Shown in pieces: positions 1 to 8,053 of a stretch of DNA of 64,000 bases (position 1 is its first letter; every line of letters begins with the position of its first letter). The notes beneath the pieces were generated by a model. That model made no database searches. It worked only from the letters and a program-made list of their open reading frames with translations, and had not been told where the DNA came from. The DNA comes from Anderseniella sp963700895 (GTDB taxonomy: Bacteria > Pseudomonadota > Alphaproteobacteria > Rhizobiales > Aestuariivirgaceae), in contig CAVOZI010000022.1 of assembly GCA_963700895.1 (NCBI GenBank), forward strand, positions 62,001 through 126,000, written 5' to 3'. Position numbers and translations under genes: made by a program.

Positions 1-1178
1 CCTCCGCGGTAGAGCTTTACCAGCTGGCACAGCAGCGCGTCGGCGCGCACCCTGCCGCCGGACAAAGCCCGCGCCACGGCCTGCAGCCGCTTCACGTAGC
101 CGCCGTGATCGGCGCCCAGCACGTAGACGAGTTCGTCGAAGCCCCGCTCGATTTTGTTGCGGGCGTAGGCAACGTCAGCAGCGAAATAGGTATACGTGCC
201 GTCCGACTTCATCAGCGGCCGGTCGATGTCATCGCCGTAGTCCGTGGCGCGGAACAGCGTCTGTTCGCGATCTTCCCAATCCTCGGGCAATTGGCCCTTG
301 GGAGGAGGAATGCGGCCTTCGAACACCAGCCCCTGCTCGCGCATCTTCTCAACTGTTTCGCGTATCTGTCCGGAATCATGAAGGGATTTTTCCGAGAAGA
401 ATACCTCCTGGCGAATATTGAGAGCCGCAAGGTCCTCACGGATCATTGCCATCATGGCGTCGATTGCCTGCTCCTTGACCAACTCTGCAGCTTCAGTTGC
501 CGGCATGTCGAGCAGCTTCCTGCCGAACTCATCCGCCAACGCCTTGCCGACCGGCACCAGGTAGTCGCCCGGATAGAGACCTGACGGGATCTCCCCGATG
601 TCCTCGCCAAGCGCCTCGCGGTAGCGCAGCAGCACCGACTCGGCCAGCACGTCGATCTGGCTGCCGGCGTCATTGATATAGTACTCGCGGGTCACTTCAT
701 GGCCGGTGAAAGCCAGCAGATTTGCCAGCGCGTCTCCAAACACTGCGCCGCGGCAATGTCCGACATGCAAAGGTCCGGTCGGATTGGCCGATACATACTC
801 GACATTGACCTTGTGGCCGTCGCCCATGCTGCTGCGGGCAAACCCCTCTCCCGCCTCAAGCACCGAGCGGATGAACCCGGGCCAGAAGCCTGCCGCAATA
901 CGCATGTTGACGAAGCCTGGTCCGGCGATCTCGGCCGCAGCAACGTCTTGATGCGAAACCAGCACCTCGCACAGCGCAGCCGCAATCTCGCGAGGCGGCT
1001 TGCCGGCGGGCTTGGCCAGCACCATGGCTGCATTGGTGGTAATGTCGCCGTGGGCAGGATCGCGCGGCGGCTCCACGACCACCTTCGACACGTCGAGGCC
1101 CGAAGGCAGCGTACCGTTGGCGGCAAGAGTATCCAGCGCGGCATCGAGCACCGCTTTGAAGTGGGCAAATGGGTTCAT
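1..1178 (-). CDS. argS: Arginyl-tRNA synthetase, 3' part missing
   Basis: This gene charges tRNA-Arg with arginine in the cytoplasm. The visible 392 residues hold the class I signature HVGH (residues 138-141) in the context NPTGPLHVGHCRGA, followed by the arginine-specific catalytic core. Translation starts at the ATG at 1178, giving the N-terminus MNPFAHFKAVLDAA, which fits the additional N-terminal domain of ArgS. The window edge cuts the gene after the motif LVKLYRGG, so the KMSK-like loop and the anticodon-binding domain lie outside (family length is about 580 residues). The next gene on the same strand, dgt, ends 69 bases upstream, so the two may be cotranscribed. The identification is secure; only the truncation by the window limits it. 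Confidence 0.95.
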   Translation of the reverse strand, partial: MNPFAHFKAVLDAALDTLAANGTLPSGLDVSKVVVEPPRDPAHGDITTNAAMVLAKPAGKPPREIAAALCEVLVSHQDVAAAEIAGPGFVNMRIAAGFWPGFIRSVLEAGEGFARSSMGDGHKVNVEYVSANPTGPLHVGHCRGAVFGDALANLLAFTGHEVTREYYINDAGSQIDVLAESVLLRYREALGEDIGEIPSGLYPGDYLVPVGKALADEFGRKLLDMPATEAAELVKEQAIDAMMAMIREDLAALNIRQEVFFSEKSLHDSGQIRETVEKMREQGLVFEGRIPPPKGQLPEDWEDREQTLFRATDYGDDIDRPLMKSDGTYTYFAADVAYARNKIERGFDELVYVLGADHGGYVKRLQAVARALSGGRVRADALLCQLVKLYRG

Positions 1179-1247
1179 GGGACCGCTGTTTTCGAGAAGA
1201 CTTCTGTTTGGCCCATCCAGCCGGACAAGCAAACTGCCGGGCCGGGA

Positions 1248-2447
1248 TTAACGGAAAAGCGGATCAAGGTCAAACAGGCGCTTGTGCTCGTCGAGTGCGT
1301 AGCGGTCGGTCATGCCGGCAATGAAATCGCAGATCTGCCGGGCCTGCCGGCTTGAACCGTGCGTGGTTCCCTGTTCCTGCCACCCTGCCGGAAGCTGCGT
1401 TGGGTCACTCGTGTAGGCTTCAAACAGGTCGCGAACGACCCGCCGGGCCCGCTTCATCATGGCGGTAACGACTTCGTGCCGGTACATGCGTTCTGAAAGG
1501 AAGGCCTGCAATTCTCGATTGCCTTCTGCCATGCTGCCGGAGAACCCGACGACGGCACGTGGCGCTGCACGCACGTCCTCGGCAGTTTTCACCGCAAGTT
1601 CAGCCGCATTGATGCGGGTCTGGTCAATGACGTCGAAGATCATCCACGAGATGACCCGCCGGACAGTTTCGTGAATGAGGCGGTGACGGTCGAGATCCGG
1701 CCAGGTGTCTTGAACATCGCGCAAGGCCGCGCCAGCAATCGGCAAGTCGGCTATGGCGCCGATGTCGAACAGGCCCGCCCTGAGGCCATCATCGATGTCA
1801 TGGGCATTGTAGGCGATATCATCGGAAATTGCCGCTACTTGCGCCTCGGCGGAGGCAAAGCTGTCCAGGCGCAAGTCATGGGTGCCTGCAAACTCGGCGA
1901 TGGCGTGCGGCAGACCGGACTTTGCATACCGTCCGAACGGTTTGCCGTTTCCGTCCACCAGCGGACCATTGTGCTTGACCAGCCCTTCCAGAGTTTCCCA
2001 GGTAAGGTTCAGCCCGTCGAAGGCGGCATAGCGGCGCTCGAGGCTGGTCACGATGCGCAACGCCTGGGCGTTGTGATCGAAGCCGCCGTGCGCCTTCATG
2101 CAGTTGTCGAGCTCGCGTTCGCCGGCATGGCCGAAGGGCGTGTGGCCAAGATCGTGCGCCAGCGCCAGTGATTCAGTCAGGTCCTCGTCCACGCCGAGCG
2201 CGCGGGCGATCGAGCGCGCCACCTGCGCCACCTCGAGCGAGTGGGTGAGCCTCGTCCGGTAGTGATCGCCTTCATGATAAACGAACACCTGCGTCTTGTG
2301 TTTCAGCCGCCGGAAGGCGGCGGAGTGAATTAAACGGTCGCGGTCGCGCTGAAAGGGTGAACGGCCTGCCGGGTCCTCTTCCGCAACAAACCGCCCGCGT
2401 GATGCTGCCGGGTCGGAGGCGTAGGCCGCTGTCGTGCAGCTTGTCAT
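1248..2447 (-). CDS. dgt: Deoxyguanosinetriphosphate triphosphohydrolase-like protein
   Basis: This is an HD-domain dNTP triphosphohydrolase of the Dgt-like family (399 residues, usual for alphaproteobacteria), which removes triphosphate from deoxynucleotides and so adjusts dNTP pools. Visible metal ligands are H69 in TRLTHSLEV, the H98-D99 pair in HDLGHTPFGH and a later Asp in the segment DDIAYNAHDIDD. An in-frame start 66 bases further upstream (2513) exists but adds a cysteine-rich tail unlike the family, so the ATG at 2447 is preferred. It sits upstream of argS on the same strand and is divergent from erpA. In vivo substrate preference cannot be read from the sequence. Confidence 0.93.
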   Translation of the reverse strand: MTSCTTAAYASDPAASRGRFVAEEDPAGRSPFQRDRDRLIHSAAFRRLKHKTQVFVYHEGDHYRTRLTHSLEVAQVARSIARALGVDEDLTESLALAHDLGHTPFGHAGERELDNCMKAHGGFDHNAQALRIVTSLERRYAAFDGLNLTWETLEGLVKHNGPLVDGNGKPFGRYAKSGLPHAIAEFAGTHDLRLDSFASAEAQVAAISDDIAYNAHDIDDGLRAGLFDIGAIADLPIAGAALRDVQDTWPDLDRHRLIHETVRRVISWMIFDVIDQTRINAAELAVKTAEDVRAAPRAVVGFSGSMAEGNRELQAFLSERMYRHEVVTAMMKRARRVVRDLFEAYTSDPTQLPAGWQEQGTTHGSSRQARQICDFIAGMTDRYALDEHKRLFDLDPLFR

Positions 2448-2469
2448 TGCTTTAAGTTCCCGGCGCCGA

Positions 2470-2499
2470 TTGACAAAGCAGCCGCTGGTGCCAACATAA
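2470..2499 (+). promoter_or_regulatory. Possible erpA promoter
   Basis: A TTGACA hexamer at 2470-2475 is followed after 18 bases by ACATAA (2494-2499), about 38 bases before the erpA ATG in the divergent dgt/erpA gap. The -35 is perfect but the -10 is weak. This is pattern recognition only. Confidence 0.3.
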
Positions 2500-2536
2500 C
2501 ACTCAACATCCATTCACCTGTTTTTGGGTCTTGAAC

Positions 2537-2866
2537 ATGTCCGGTGCAATCACCCTGACCGAGAACGCCGCCCGGCGCATTCGCGAAATCGTCTCCACAG
2601 AAGCGGGCAAGTCCTCCCTGCGGCTTGCCGTGAATGGCGGCGGGTGCTCCGGCTTCTCGTACGAATTCTCCCTTGATGACAAGCCAGAAGATGGTGACAC
2701 CATCATTGAGCGCGATGGTGCCACACTTTTGATCGATTCAGTATCACTGGTCTATGTGCTTGGCTCGCAGATCGATTTCGTCGATGACCTCATGGCGGCC
2801 CAGTTCCAGGTCAAAAATCCGAACGCAACCGCATCGTGTGGCTGCGGCACCAGCTTCTCCATCTGA
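2537..2866 (+). CDS. erpA: Iron-sulfur cluster insertion protein, A-type carrier
   Basis: A 109-residue A-type carrier (HesB/IscA/ErpA family) that accepts Fe-S clusters and delivers them to apoproteins. The three ligand cysteines are present: one in NGGGCSGFSY and two in the C-terminal SCGCGTSFSI. A TTG codon lies six bases upstream in frame (2531), but the ATG at 2537 is the more likely start. It is divergent from dgt. ErpA, IscA and SufA are hard to separate by sequence; ErpA is the name generally used for this chromosomal, stand-alone form in this bacterial group. Confidence 0.88.
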   Translation: MSGAITLTENAARRIREIVSTEAGKSSLRLAVNGGGCSGFSYEFSLDDKPEDGDTIIERDGATLLIDSVSLVYVLGSQIDFVDDLMAAQFQVKNPNATASCGCGTSFSI

Positions 2867-3014
2867 CGTCCGCTCTGCCGGGATTGCCTTGTGGCCCACA
2901 TTTGCGCCATGATCGTGCGCAAGATCGGGACCAGAGGGGCTTTTCTGGGACGAATTCGAATGCAGACTCTGTACGGGTGTTACGCGGCCTCTCGCTGTTT
3001 TCCTTCTGCTTTTT

Positions 3015-4235
3015 ATGGTTTTTCTGACGCCGGCACATGCTGCGCGTGACGGTTCAACAGACCGCCCGGGTCTCGATTACCGGACATTCGAGCTGTCCGC
3101 GCCCAATCCTGACCTGTGCGAGAGCGCCTGCAAGCGCGAGGCGCAATGCCGGTCCTGGACCTATTCATGGCCCGGGGCCAAGGGACCAAAGGCGATGTGT
3201 GCGCTGAAGACCGGCGTGCCGCCCAAGCGCTCCGACACCTGCTGCATTTCCGGGGTGATGGCGACATCGAGCCCGGTCACGCGCACCGACGATCCCAAGC
3301 CGCAGCCGCCATCACCCGAGCCGGAAAAGCCGGCTGCCACGGCCAAGTCTGATTCGAGGCCGCCGCCGCCGCCCCTGCCCATTCCGGCTCCCGCACCGGT
3401 TCCTGCTCCGCGGGCTGAAGAACCCGCGGACCGCACAACGGTTGTGCCCAAGCCCAAGCCGCCTGCCCCACAGCCAGGTGAAGATGATACGGCGGATGCG
3501 TCACCGGAGTTGCCTCCCGGCAAGGTGGCGGCCTGCCGCGACTATGCCAGCCGTGCAATTGCCCAGAACAACGAGAACCGCAGCCTTGGCTGCGGCCTGA
3601 CGGGATCGCGCTGGGGCTTCAGCTACGAAGCCTATTACAATTTTTGCGCCGGCAATCCCGACGCTGCCTGGCAGTCTGCACGCAGCGCCCGCGATCGAGA
3701 AATTGAGCAATGCAAGACGGAACTCGCCGCACGTCGCAGCGATGATCGTCCGGCAATCGAAATTCCCGATGTCGACGTCGATCTAGGCGACCTGTTCAAC
3801 GGCGGCGTCCACGATGAACGGTTCTGCCGGACGTTTGCCGCCCAAAGCGTGCTCCAGGTCGAAGAGGCCCGGCGGCTGGATTGCGGGTTTGGCGGATCGC
3901 GTTGGTCACCAAGCCGTGTGAGGCAGGCACGTCTGTGCGAGGACATCGGACCGCGTGCAGCCGCCCAGCTGCTGAATGCCCGCTCCAGGCAGCTCGACCG
4001 TTGCCGTGTAGAGGCAGGTGGTGGTGGCGCTGCCGGCGGTCTCGGCGACTGTGCCGCCTACGCCCAGGAATCGGTGCGTCAGGCCCGTATTTCACAGCGG
4101 TTGGGCTGCGGCTACGGCGGTGCGCGCTGGACCACCAGCTACCGGGCGCACCTGCGATGGTGCCAGACTGCACCACGCCGCGAGGTGATGGCCGAATTGC
4201 GCATCCGGGAGCGGTTTCTCGACCGTTGCGACTGA
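3015..4235 (+). CDS. Secreted PAN-domain protein with three four-cysteine repeats
   Basis: A probable exported protein of unknown function. Residues about 20-85 resemble a PAN/Apple domain with six cysteines (C35, C39, C45, C62, C76, C77). Residues about 90-165 form a proline-rich linker. Three 60-residue modules follow, at C174-C233, C271-C330 and C346-C405. Each has cysteines at exactly the same spacing (C-x18-C-x17-C-x21-C) and a core LGCGxGGSRW-like motif. The annotated ATG at 3015 gives a very short leader (MVFLTPAHA), while the same frame upstream encodes more hydrophobic residues (PLAVFLLLF) but no ATG, GTG or TTG, so the start is doubtful. The exonuclease III gene follows after 65 bases. 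PAN domains bind protein or carbohydrate; the role of the modules is unknown to me. Confidence 0.75.
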   Translation: MVFLTPAHAARDGSTDRPGLDYRTFELSAPNPDLCESACKREAQCRSWTYSWPGAKGPKAMCALKTGVPPKRSDTCCISGVMATSSPVTRTDDPKPQPPSPEPEKPAATAKSDSRPPPPPLPIPAPAPVPAPRAEEPADRTTVVPKPKPPAPQPGEDDTADASPELPPGKVAACRDYASRAIAQNNENRSLGCGLTGSRWGFSYEAYYNFCAGNPDAAWQSARSARDREIEQCKTELAARRSDDRPAIEIPDVDVDLGDLFNGGVHDERFCRTFAAQSVLQVEEARRLDCGFGGSRWSPSRVRQARLCEDIGPRAAAQLLNARSRQLDRCRVEAGGGGAAGGLGDCAAYAQESVRQARISQRLGCGYGGARWTTSYRAHLRWCQTAPRREVMAELRIRERFLDRCD

Positions 4236-4300
4236 GTCGTATGACAAGTGCCAATCGCGCCTTGACGGCGCTTGCGTGAGCCTCCATCCATAGTGGCACC

Positions 4301-5083
4301 ATGCAGATTGCCACCTGGAACATCAATGGCGTGAAGGCGCGTATCGACACCGCGCTCGACTGGCTCAAGGAGGCCAGGCCGGACGTCGCCTGCTTGCAGG
4401 AAATCAAGTCCGTCGACGAGGCGTTTCCCAAGTCCGTTTTCGAGGATCTGGGATACAACGTTACCACCCATGGCCAGAAAGGCTTCAACGGCGTTGCCAT
4501 CCTGTCCCGTACGCCGATGGAAGACGTCGAAGCGCGGTTGCCCGGCGATGATGCCGACGAGCAAGCCCGGTATCTGGAGGCGGTCATCACCGGGGATCGC
4601 GGCATCGTGCGCGTCGGCTGCCTTTATCTGCCGAACGGCAACCCGGTGGACAGCGACAAGTACCCCTACAAGCTTGGCTGGATGGACCGGTTGATCGCGC
4701 ATGCGCGAGAGCGGCTCAAGCTTGAAGAACCGTTGGTGCTGGCGGGGGATTACAACATCATTCCCGAACCCCGCGATGCGGCAAGGCCGCAGGACTGGGT
4801 GAACGACGCGCTTTTCCTGCAAACCTCGCGCGAGAAATTCCGAGAACTGGCCGCTCTGGGCTTTACGGATGCATTGCGGGCCATGGACGCATCAGACGGC
4901 GTCTATACATTCTGGGACTATCAGGCCGGCGCGTGGCAGAAGAACAACGGTATTCGCATCGATCACCTGATGCTGTCCCCGCAGGCTACGGACAGGCTCA
5001 GGTCGGTGCGGGTCGACAAACATGTGCGCGGCTGGGAAAAGCCGTCCGACCATGTGCCGGTGGTCATTGATCTGGATGTCTGA
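4301..5083 (+). CDS. xth: Exodeoxyribonuclease III
   Basis: A 260-residue AP endonuclease/3'-5' exonuclease of the EEP (endonuclease/exonuclease/phosphatase) fold, acting in base excision repair. Signature motifs are ATWNINGVKAR at the N-terminus, LQEIK (catalytic Glu), AGDYNIIP (Asp/Asn pair) and the C-terminal SDHVPVV (Asp-His). Full length for the family. It follows the cysteine-repeat protein on the same strand and converges with the Sel1 protein gene. Several XthA-type paralogs exist in this group, so the exact paralog number is not assigned. Confidence 0.94.
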   Translation: MQIATWNINGVKARIDTALDWLKEARPDVACLQEIKSVDEAFPKSVFEDLGYNVTTHGQKGFNGVAILSRTPMEDVEARLPGDDADEQARYLEAVITGDRGIVRVGCLYLPNGNPVDSDKYPYKLGWMDRLIAHARERLKLEEPLVLAGDYNIIPEPRDAARPQDWVNDALFLQTSREKFRELAALGFTDALRAMDASDGVYTFWDYQAGAWQKNNGIRIDHLMLSPQATDRLRSVRVDKHVRGWEKPSDHVPVVIDLDV

Positions 5084-5109
5084 TGCTGCGCGGGCAGCGC
5101 CTTGAGACG

Positions 5110-6015
5110 TCAGTTGGCGGTGCGGTGCTGCACAGGGAACCGGTTGGACCAGCGCCGGTACAGTTCATCGGCTTCTGCGAGGTCCGGCTGGGACATCGTG
5201 CGCGACAGGTGTTCGTGCTGATTGAGCACCCGTGGCGAAAGCTCGCTGTTGGCCGTATCGGCGGCGATGCGGTACCAGACCAGGGCCCTGATGGAATTTG
5301 ACTTCTCGTAGTAGATGTCTGCCAGCATTGCCGCTGCAGCAGCATGGCGCTTTTGCGCTGCGGTGCCGAGCCAGCGCATGGCGTAGGCACGGTCCTTGGC
5401 GACGCCTTCACCCGTCAGATACATCATGCCAAGACCGTACTGGGCATCCGCATGGCCTGCAGAGGCCGCCATCTGGTAAAGCCGAAGCGCCCGGCGCCGG
5501 TCGCGCTTAATGCCGGCAGCCTTGTTGCCCTCGCGCAGGATGTCGGCAAGGCGGGACAGGCCATCAACCATGAAGAAACGGATGCTGCGGTCAGGCTCGT
5601 CCGGATCAAAGTTGTCAGCCATGCGCTGGTAGATATCGTGCGCTCTCAACTCGTCTACCGGTCCGCCAAGTCCCTTGCGGTACATGTGGGCAAGCATCCA
5701 GTTGGCCTTGGCGCTGCCTTCCTCGGCTGGCCGTGCGAGCAACGTGAGTGCTGCGGCATAATCCTTGGCCATGTAGGCCGAGACGCCGGCATGAAGGTCG
5801 TCTTCGGCCTCACGCGACATCTTGCGGATGAAGGTGTCGTTGACTTGCGGCACGAACGAATGGAAACCCGGTGGCAAAGGCTGAGGAGCGGTCTGCGCAG
5901 CAGCCGCCGTCACCATTGCCGACAGGGCAAGGCCTGCCAGCCGCAGCCGCAGCAAGGCGGCTGACCTCAGGCAGGATGCAACCTGCGATCCGTTACTGGT
6001 CCGCGTAGCACACAA
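5110..6015 (-). CDS. exoR: ExoR-like periplasmic Sel1-repeat protein
   Basis: A 301-residue exported protein with Sel1-like (TPR-type) repeats, for example GHADAQYGLGMMYLTGEGVAKD and AKANWMLAHMYRKGLGG. A signal peptide ends near AAAA|QTAPQ. Length, leader and repeat layout resemble ExoR, the periplasmic inhibitor of the ExoS/ChvI two-component system of rhizobia that represses exopolysaccharide genes; this name is an inference from pattern, not from an alignment. The start is uncertain: TTG at 6015 has a strong ribosome site (GGAGGAG) inside the end of ilvD and overlaps it by 23 bases, while TTG at 5955 has GAGG and yields a neater signal peptide. No ExoS/ChvI genes lie in the window. Confidence 0.6.
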   Translation of the reverse strand: MCATRTSNGSQVASCLRSAALLRLRLAGLALSAMVTAAAAQTAPQPLPPGFHSFVPQVNDTFIRKMSREAEDDLHAGVSAYMAKDYAAALTLLARPAEEGSAKANWMLAHMYRKGLGGPVDELRAHDIYQRMADNFDPDEPDRSIRFFMVDGLSRLADILREGNKAAGIKRDRRRALRLYQMAASAGHADAQYGLGMMYLTGEGVAKDRAYAMRWLGTAAQKRHAAAAAMLADIYYEKSNSIRALVWYRIAADTANSELSPRVLNQHEHLSRTMSQPDLAEADELYRRWSNRFPVQHRTAN

Positions 6016-7720
6016 CTTCCGCTGCTCCTCCGGGATGGGTCACCGCCCCGTTACGGGCCGGCCCGACTGTCTGGGCGTATTTCCACAATGTGCCCGACTT
6101 GCCCATGTCGTTCTCACGAGGCTTCCACTGTTTGCGGCGGGCCTCAAGTTCAGCGTCCGTAAGGTCAACTTCCAGTGTACCCTCGACCGCATCAATGGTG
6201 ATGATGTCGCCATCCTTCAAAAGGCCGATCGGGCCGGCCTCGGCCGCTTCAGGCCCGACATGGCCAATGCAGAACCCGCGGGTTGCGCCGGAGAACCGGC
6301 CGTCAGTGATGAGCGCCAGCTTGTCACCCATGCCCTGGCCATACAGCGCAGCCGTGGTGGCGAGCATTTCGCGCATGCCGGGGCCGCCCTTGGGGCCTTC
6401 ATAGCGGATGACCAGTACCTCGCCTTCCTTGTACTGGCGGGCGCTGACCGCGGCGAAGCATTCTTCCTCGCTGTCGAAGCAGCGGGCCGGGCCGGAGAAC
6501 TTGAGGTTCTTCATGCCCGCCACCTTTACGATGGCGCCGTCGGGAGCGAGGTTGCCCTTGAGGCCGACCACGCCGCCGGTGCGGGTGATCGGATTGCTCA
6601 CCGGGTAGATCACGTCCTGGTCGGGGTTCCACTTCACGCTGGCCATGTTCTCGGCCATGGTGCGGCCGGTCACGGTCATGCAGTCGCCGTGCAGGAAACC
6701 GCCGTCCAGCAGCGACTTCATCAGCAGCGGAATGCCGCCAACCTCGAACAGGTCCTTGGCGACGTACTTTCCGCCCGGCTTCAGGTCGCCGATATACGGG
6801 GTGCGCTTGAATATCTCGGCCACGTCGAACAGGTCGAACTCGATGCCTGCCTCGTGGGCAATGGCCGGCAGGTGCAGAGCCGCATTGGTCGAGCCCCCCG
6901 ATGCAGCCACCACCGTGGCGGCATTCTCCAGCGCCTTGCGGGTGACGATATCGCGCGGGCGAATGTTGCGGGCAATGAGGTCCATCACCTGCTCGCCTGC
7001 GGTCATGCAGAACCGGTCGCGCAACTCATAAGGCGCAGGCGCACCGGCCGAATACGGCAGCGCCAGGCCGATGGCTTCCGAAACGGTTGCCATGGTGTTT
7101 GCGGTGAACTGGGCGCCGCAGGCACCGGCTGACGGGCACGCCACCTGCTCGAGCTCGGCCAGATCCTCATCCGACATGTCGCCGACGGAATGCCGGCCCA
7201 CGGCCTCGAACACGTCCTGCACGGTGACCGGCTGGCCACGGAATGTGCCCGGAAGGATGGAGCCCCCATAAATGAAGATCGACGGCACATTGAGACGCAC
7301 CATCGCCATCATCATGCCCGGCAGCGACTTGTCGCAACCAGCCAGGCCCACCAGCGCGTCATAGCAGTGGCCGCGCATGGTGAGCTCGACCGAATCGGCA
7401 ATCACGTCGCGGCTGACCAGCGAGGCCTTCATGCCCTGGTGACCCATGGCGATGCCGTCGGTGACGGTAATGGTGCAAAACTCGCGCGGGGTGCCGTTGG
7501 CGTGAGCCACGCCCTTCTTGACCGCCTGGGCCTGGCGCATCAGCGCGATGTTGCAAGGAGCAGCCTCGTTCCAGCAGCTGGCAACGCCCACGAACGGCTG
7601 ACCGATCTGCTCGCGCGACAGCCCCATTGCATAGTAATAGGAGCGATGCGGCGCACGCTGTGGCCCTTCCGTAACGTGGCGGCTGGGCAGTTTGTTCTTG
7701 CTGATAGTCTTGGCGTCCAT
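5993..7720 (-). CDS. ilvD: Dihydroxy-acid dehydratase
   Basis: This 575-residue enzyme catalyses the dehydration step of isoleucine and valine synthesis in the cytoplasm using an Fe-S cluster. The conserved cysteines lie in VASCWNEAAPCN (C49), AGCDKSLPG and CPSAGACGAQFTANTM. The family signatures at the C-terminus (GRFSGATRGFCIGHVGPEA) are intact. The ATG at 7720 is chosen, with AGGGACGG upstream; 17 further in-frame codons upstream (to 7771) look non-coding. The exoR-like gene overlaps its end, suggesting cotranscription. Confidence 0.96.
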   Translation of the reverse strand: MDAKTISKNKLPSRHVTEGPQRAPHRSYYYAMGLSREQIGQPFVGVASCWNEAAPCNIALMRQAQAVKKGVAHANGTPREFCTITVTDGIAMGHQGMKASLVSRDVIADSVELTMRGHCYDALVGLAGCDKSLPGMMMAMVRLNVPSIFIYGGSILPGTFRGQPVTVQDVFEAVGRHSVGDMSDEDLAELEQVACPSAGACGAQFTANTMATVSEAIGLALPYSAGAPAPYELRDRFCMTAGEQVMDLIARNIRPRDIVTRKALENAATVVAASGGSTNAALHLPAIAHEAGIEFDLFDVAEIFKRTPYIGDLKPGGKYVAKDLFEVGGIPLLMKSLLDGGFLHGDCMTVTGRTMAENMASVKWNPDQDVIYPVSNPITRTGGVVGLKGNLAPDGAIVKVAGMKNLKFSGPARCFDSEEECFAAVSARQYKEGEVLVIRYEGPKGGPGMREMLATTAALYGQGMGDKLALITDGRFSGATRGFCIGHVGPEAAEAGPIGLLKDGDIITIDAVEGTLEVDLTDAELEARRKQWKPRENDMGKSGTLWKYAQTVGPARNGAVTHPGGAAEVVCYADQ

Positions 7721-8053
7721 AGGCAATATCCGTCCCTGAGGCATCAAAGTTGGCTTGCAAGACCTGATCAATGGTAAATGGCGGTCTGCAAACTGTTGGT
7801 TTGGTTAGCGATACCCCAGCGGAGTAACATCCTCTTATAATCCGCATTCGAGCGCGATTAAGGCAGCAAGGTGGAGCCCTGTCGGATTTCGTGAAACTGT
7901 GACATTTCTGCCACAGATGGGCGACATGCCGCTGACGGCTTGTGATTTTCCGGCGAGGCTTTAGGGTGCCGGCAGCCGGACTGTCCAGGACTTTCCGGCA
8001 GGCGTCAGATCCGGCTGCAGCGGATTGATCAACGAGGCACGTTTGACACCCCG
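7721..8053. other. Divergent ilvD/DUF898 intergenic region
   Basis: A 333-base gap without a convincing gene. It must hold promoters for both ilvD and the DUF898 gene. The only structured element I see is an interrupted inverted repeat at 7897-7916 (CTGTG, 10 bases, CACAG), which could bind a dimeric regulator. I found no attenuator-like leader peptide. Confidence 0.4.
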
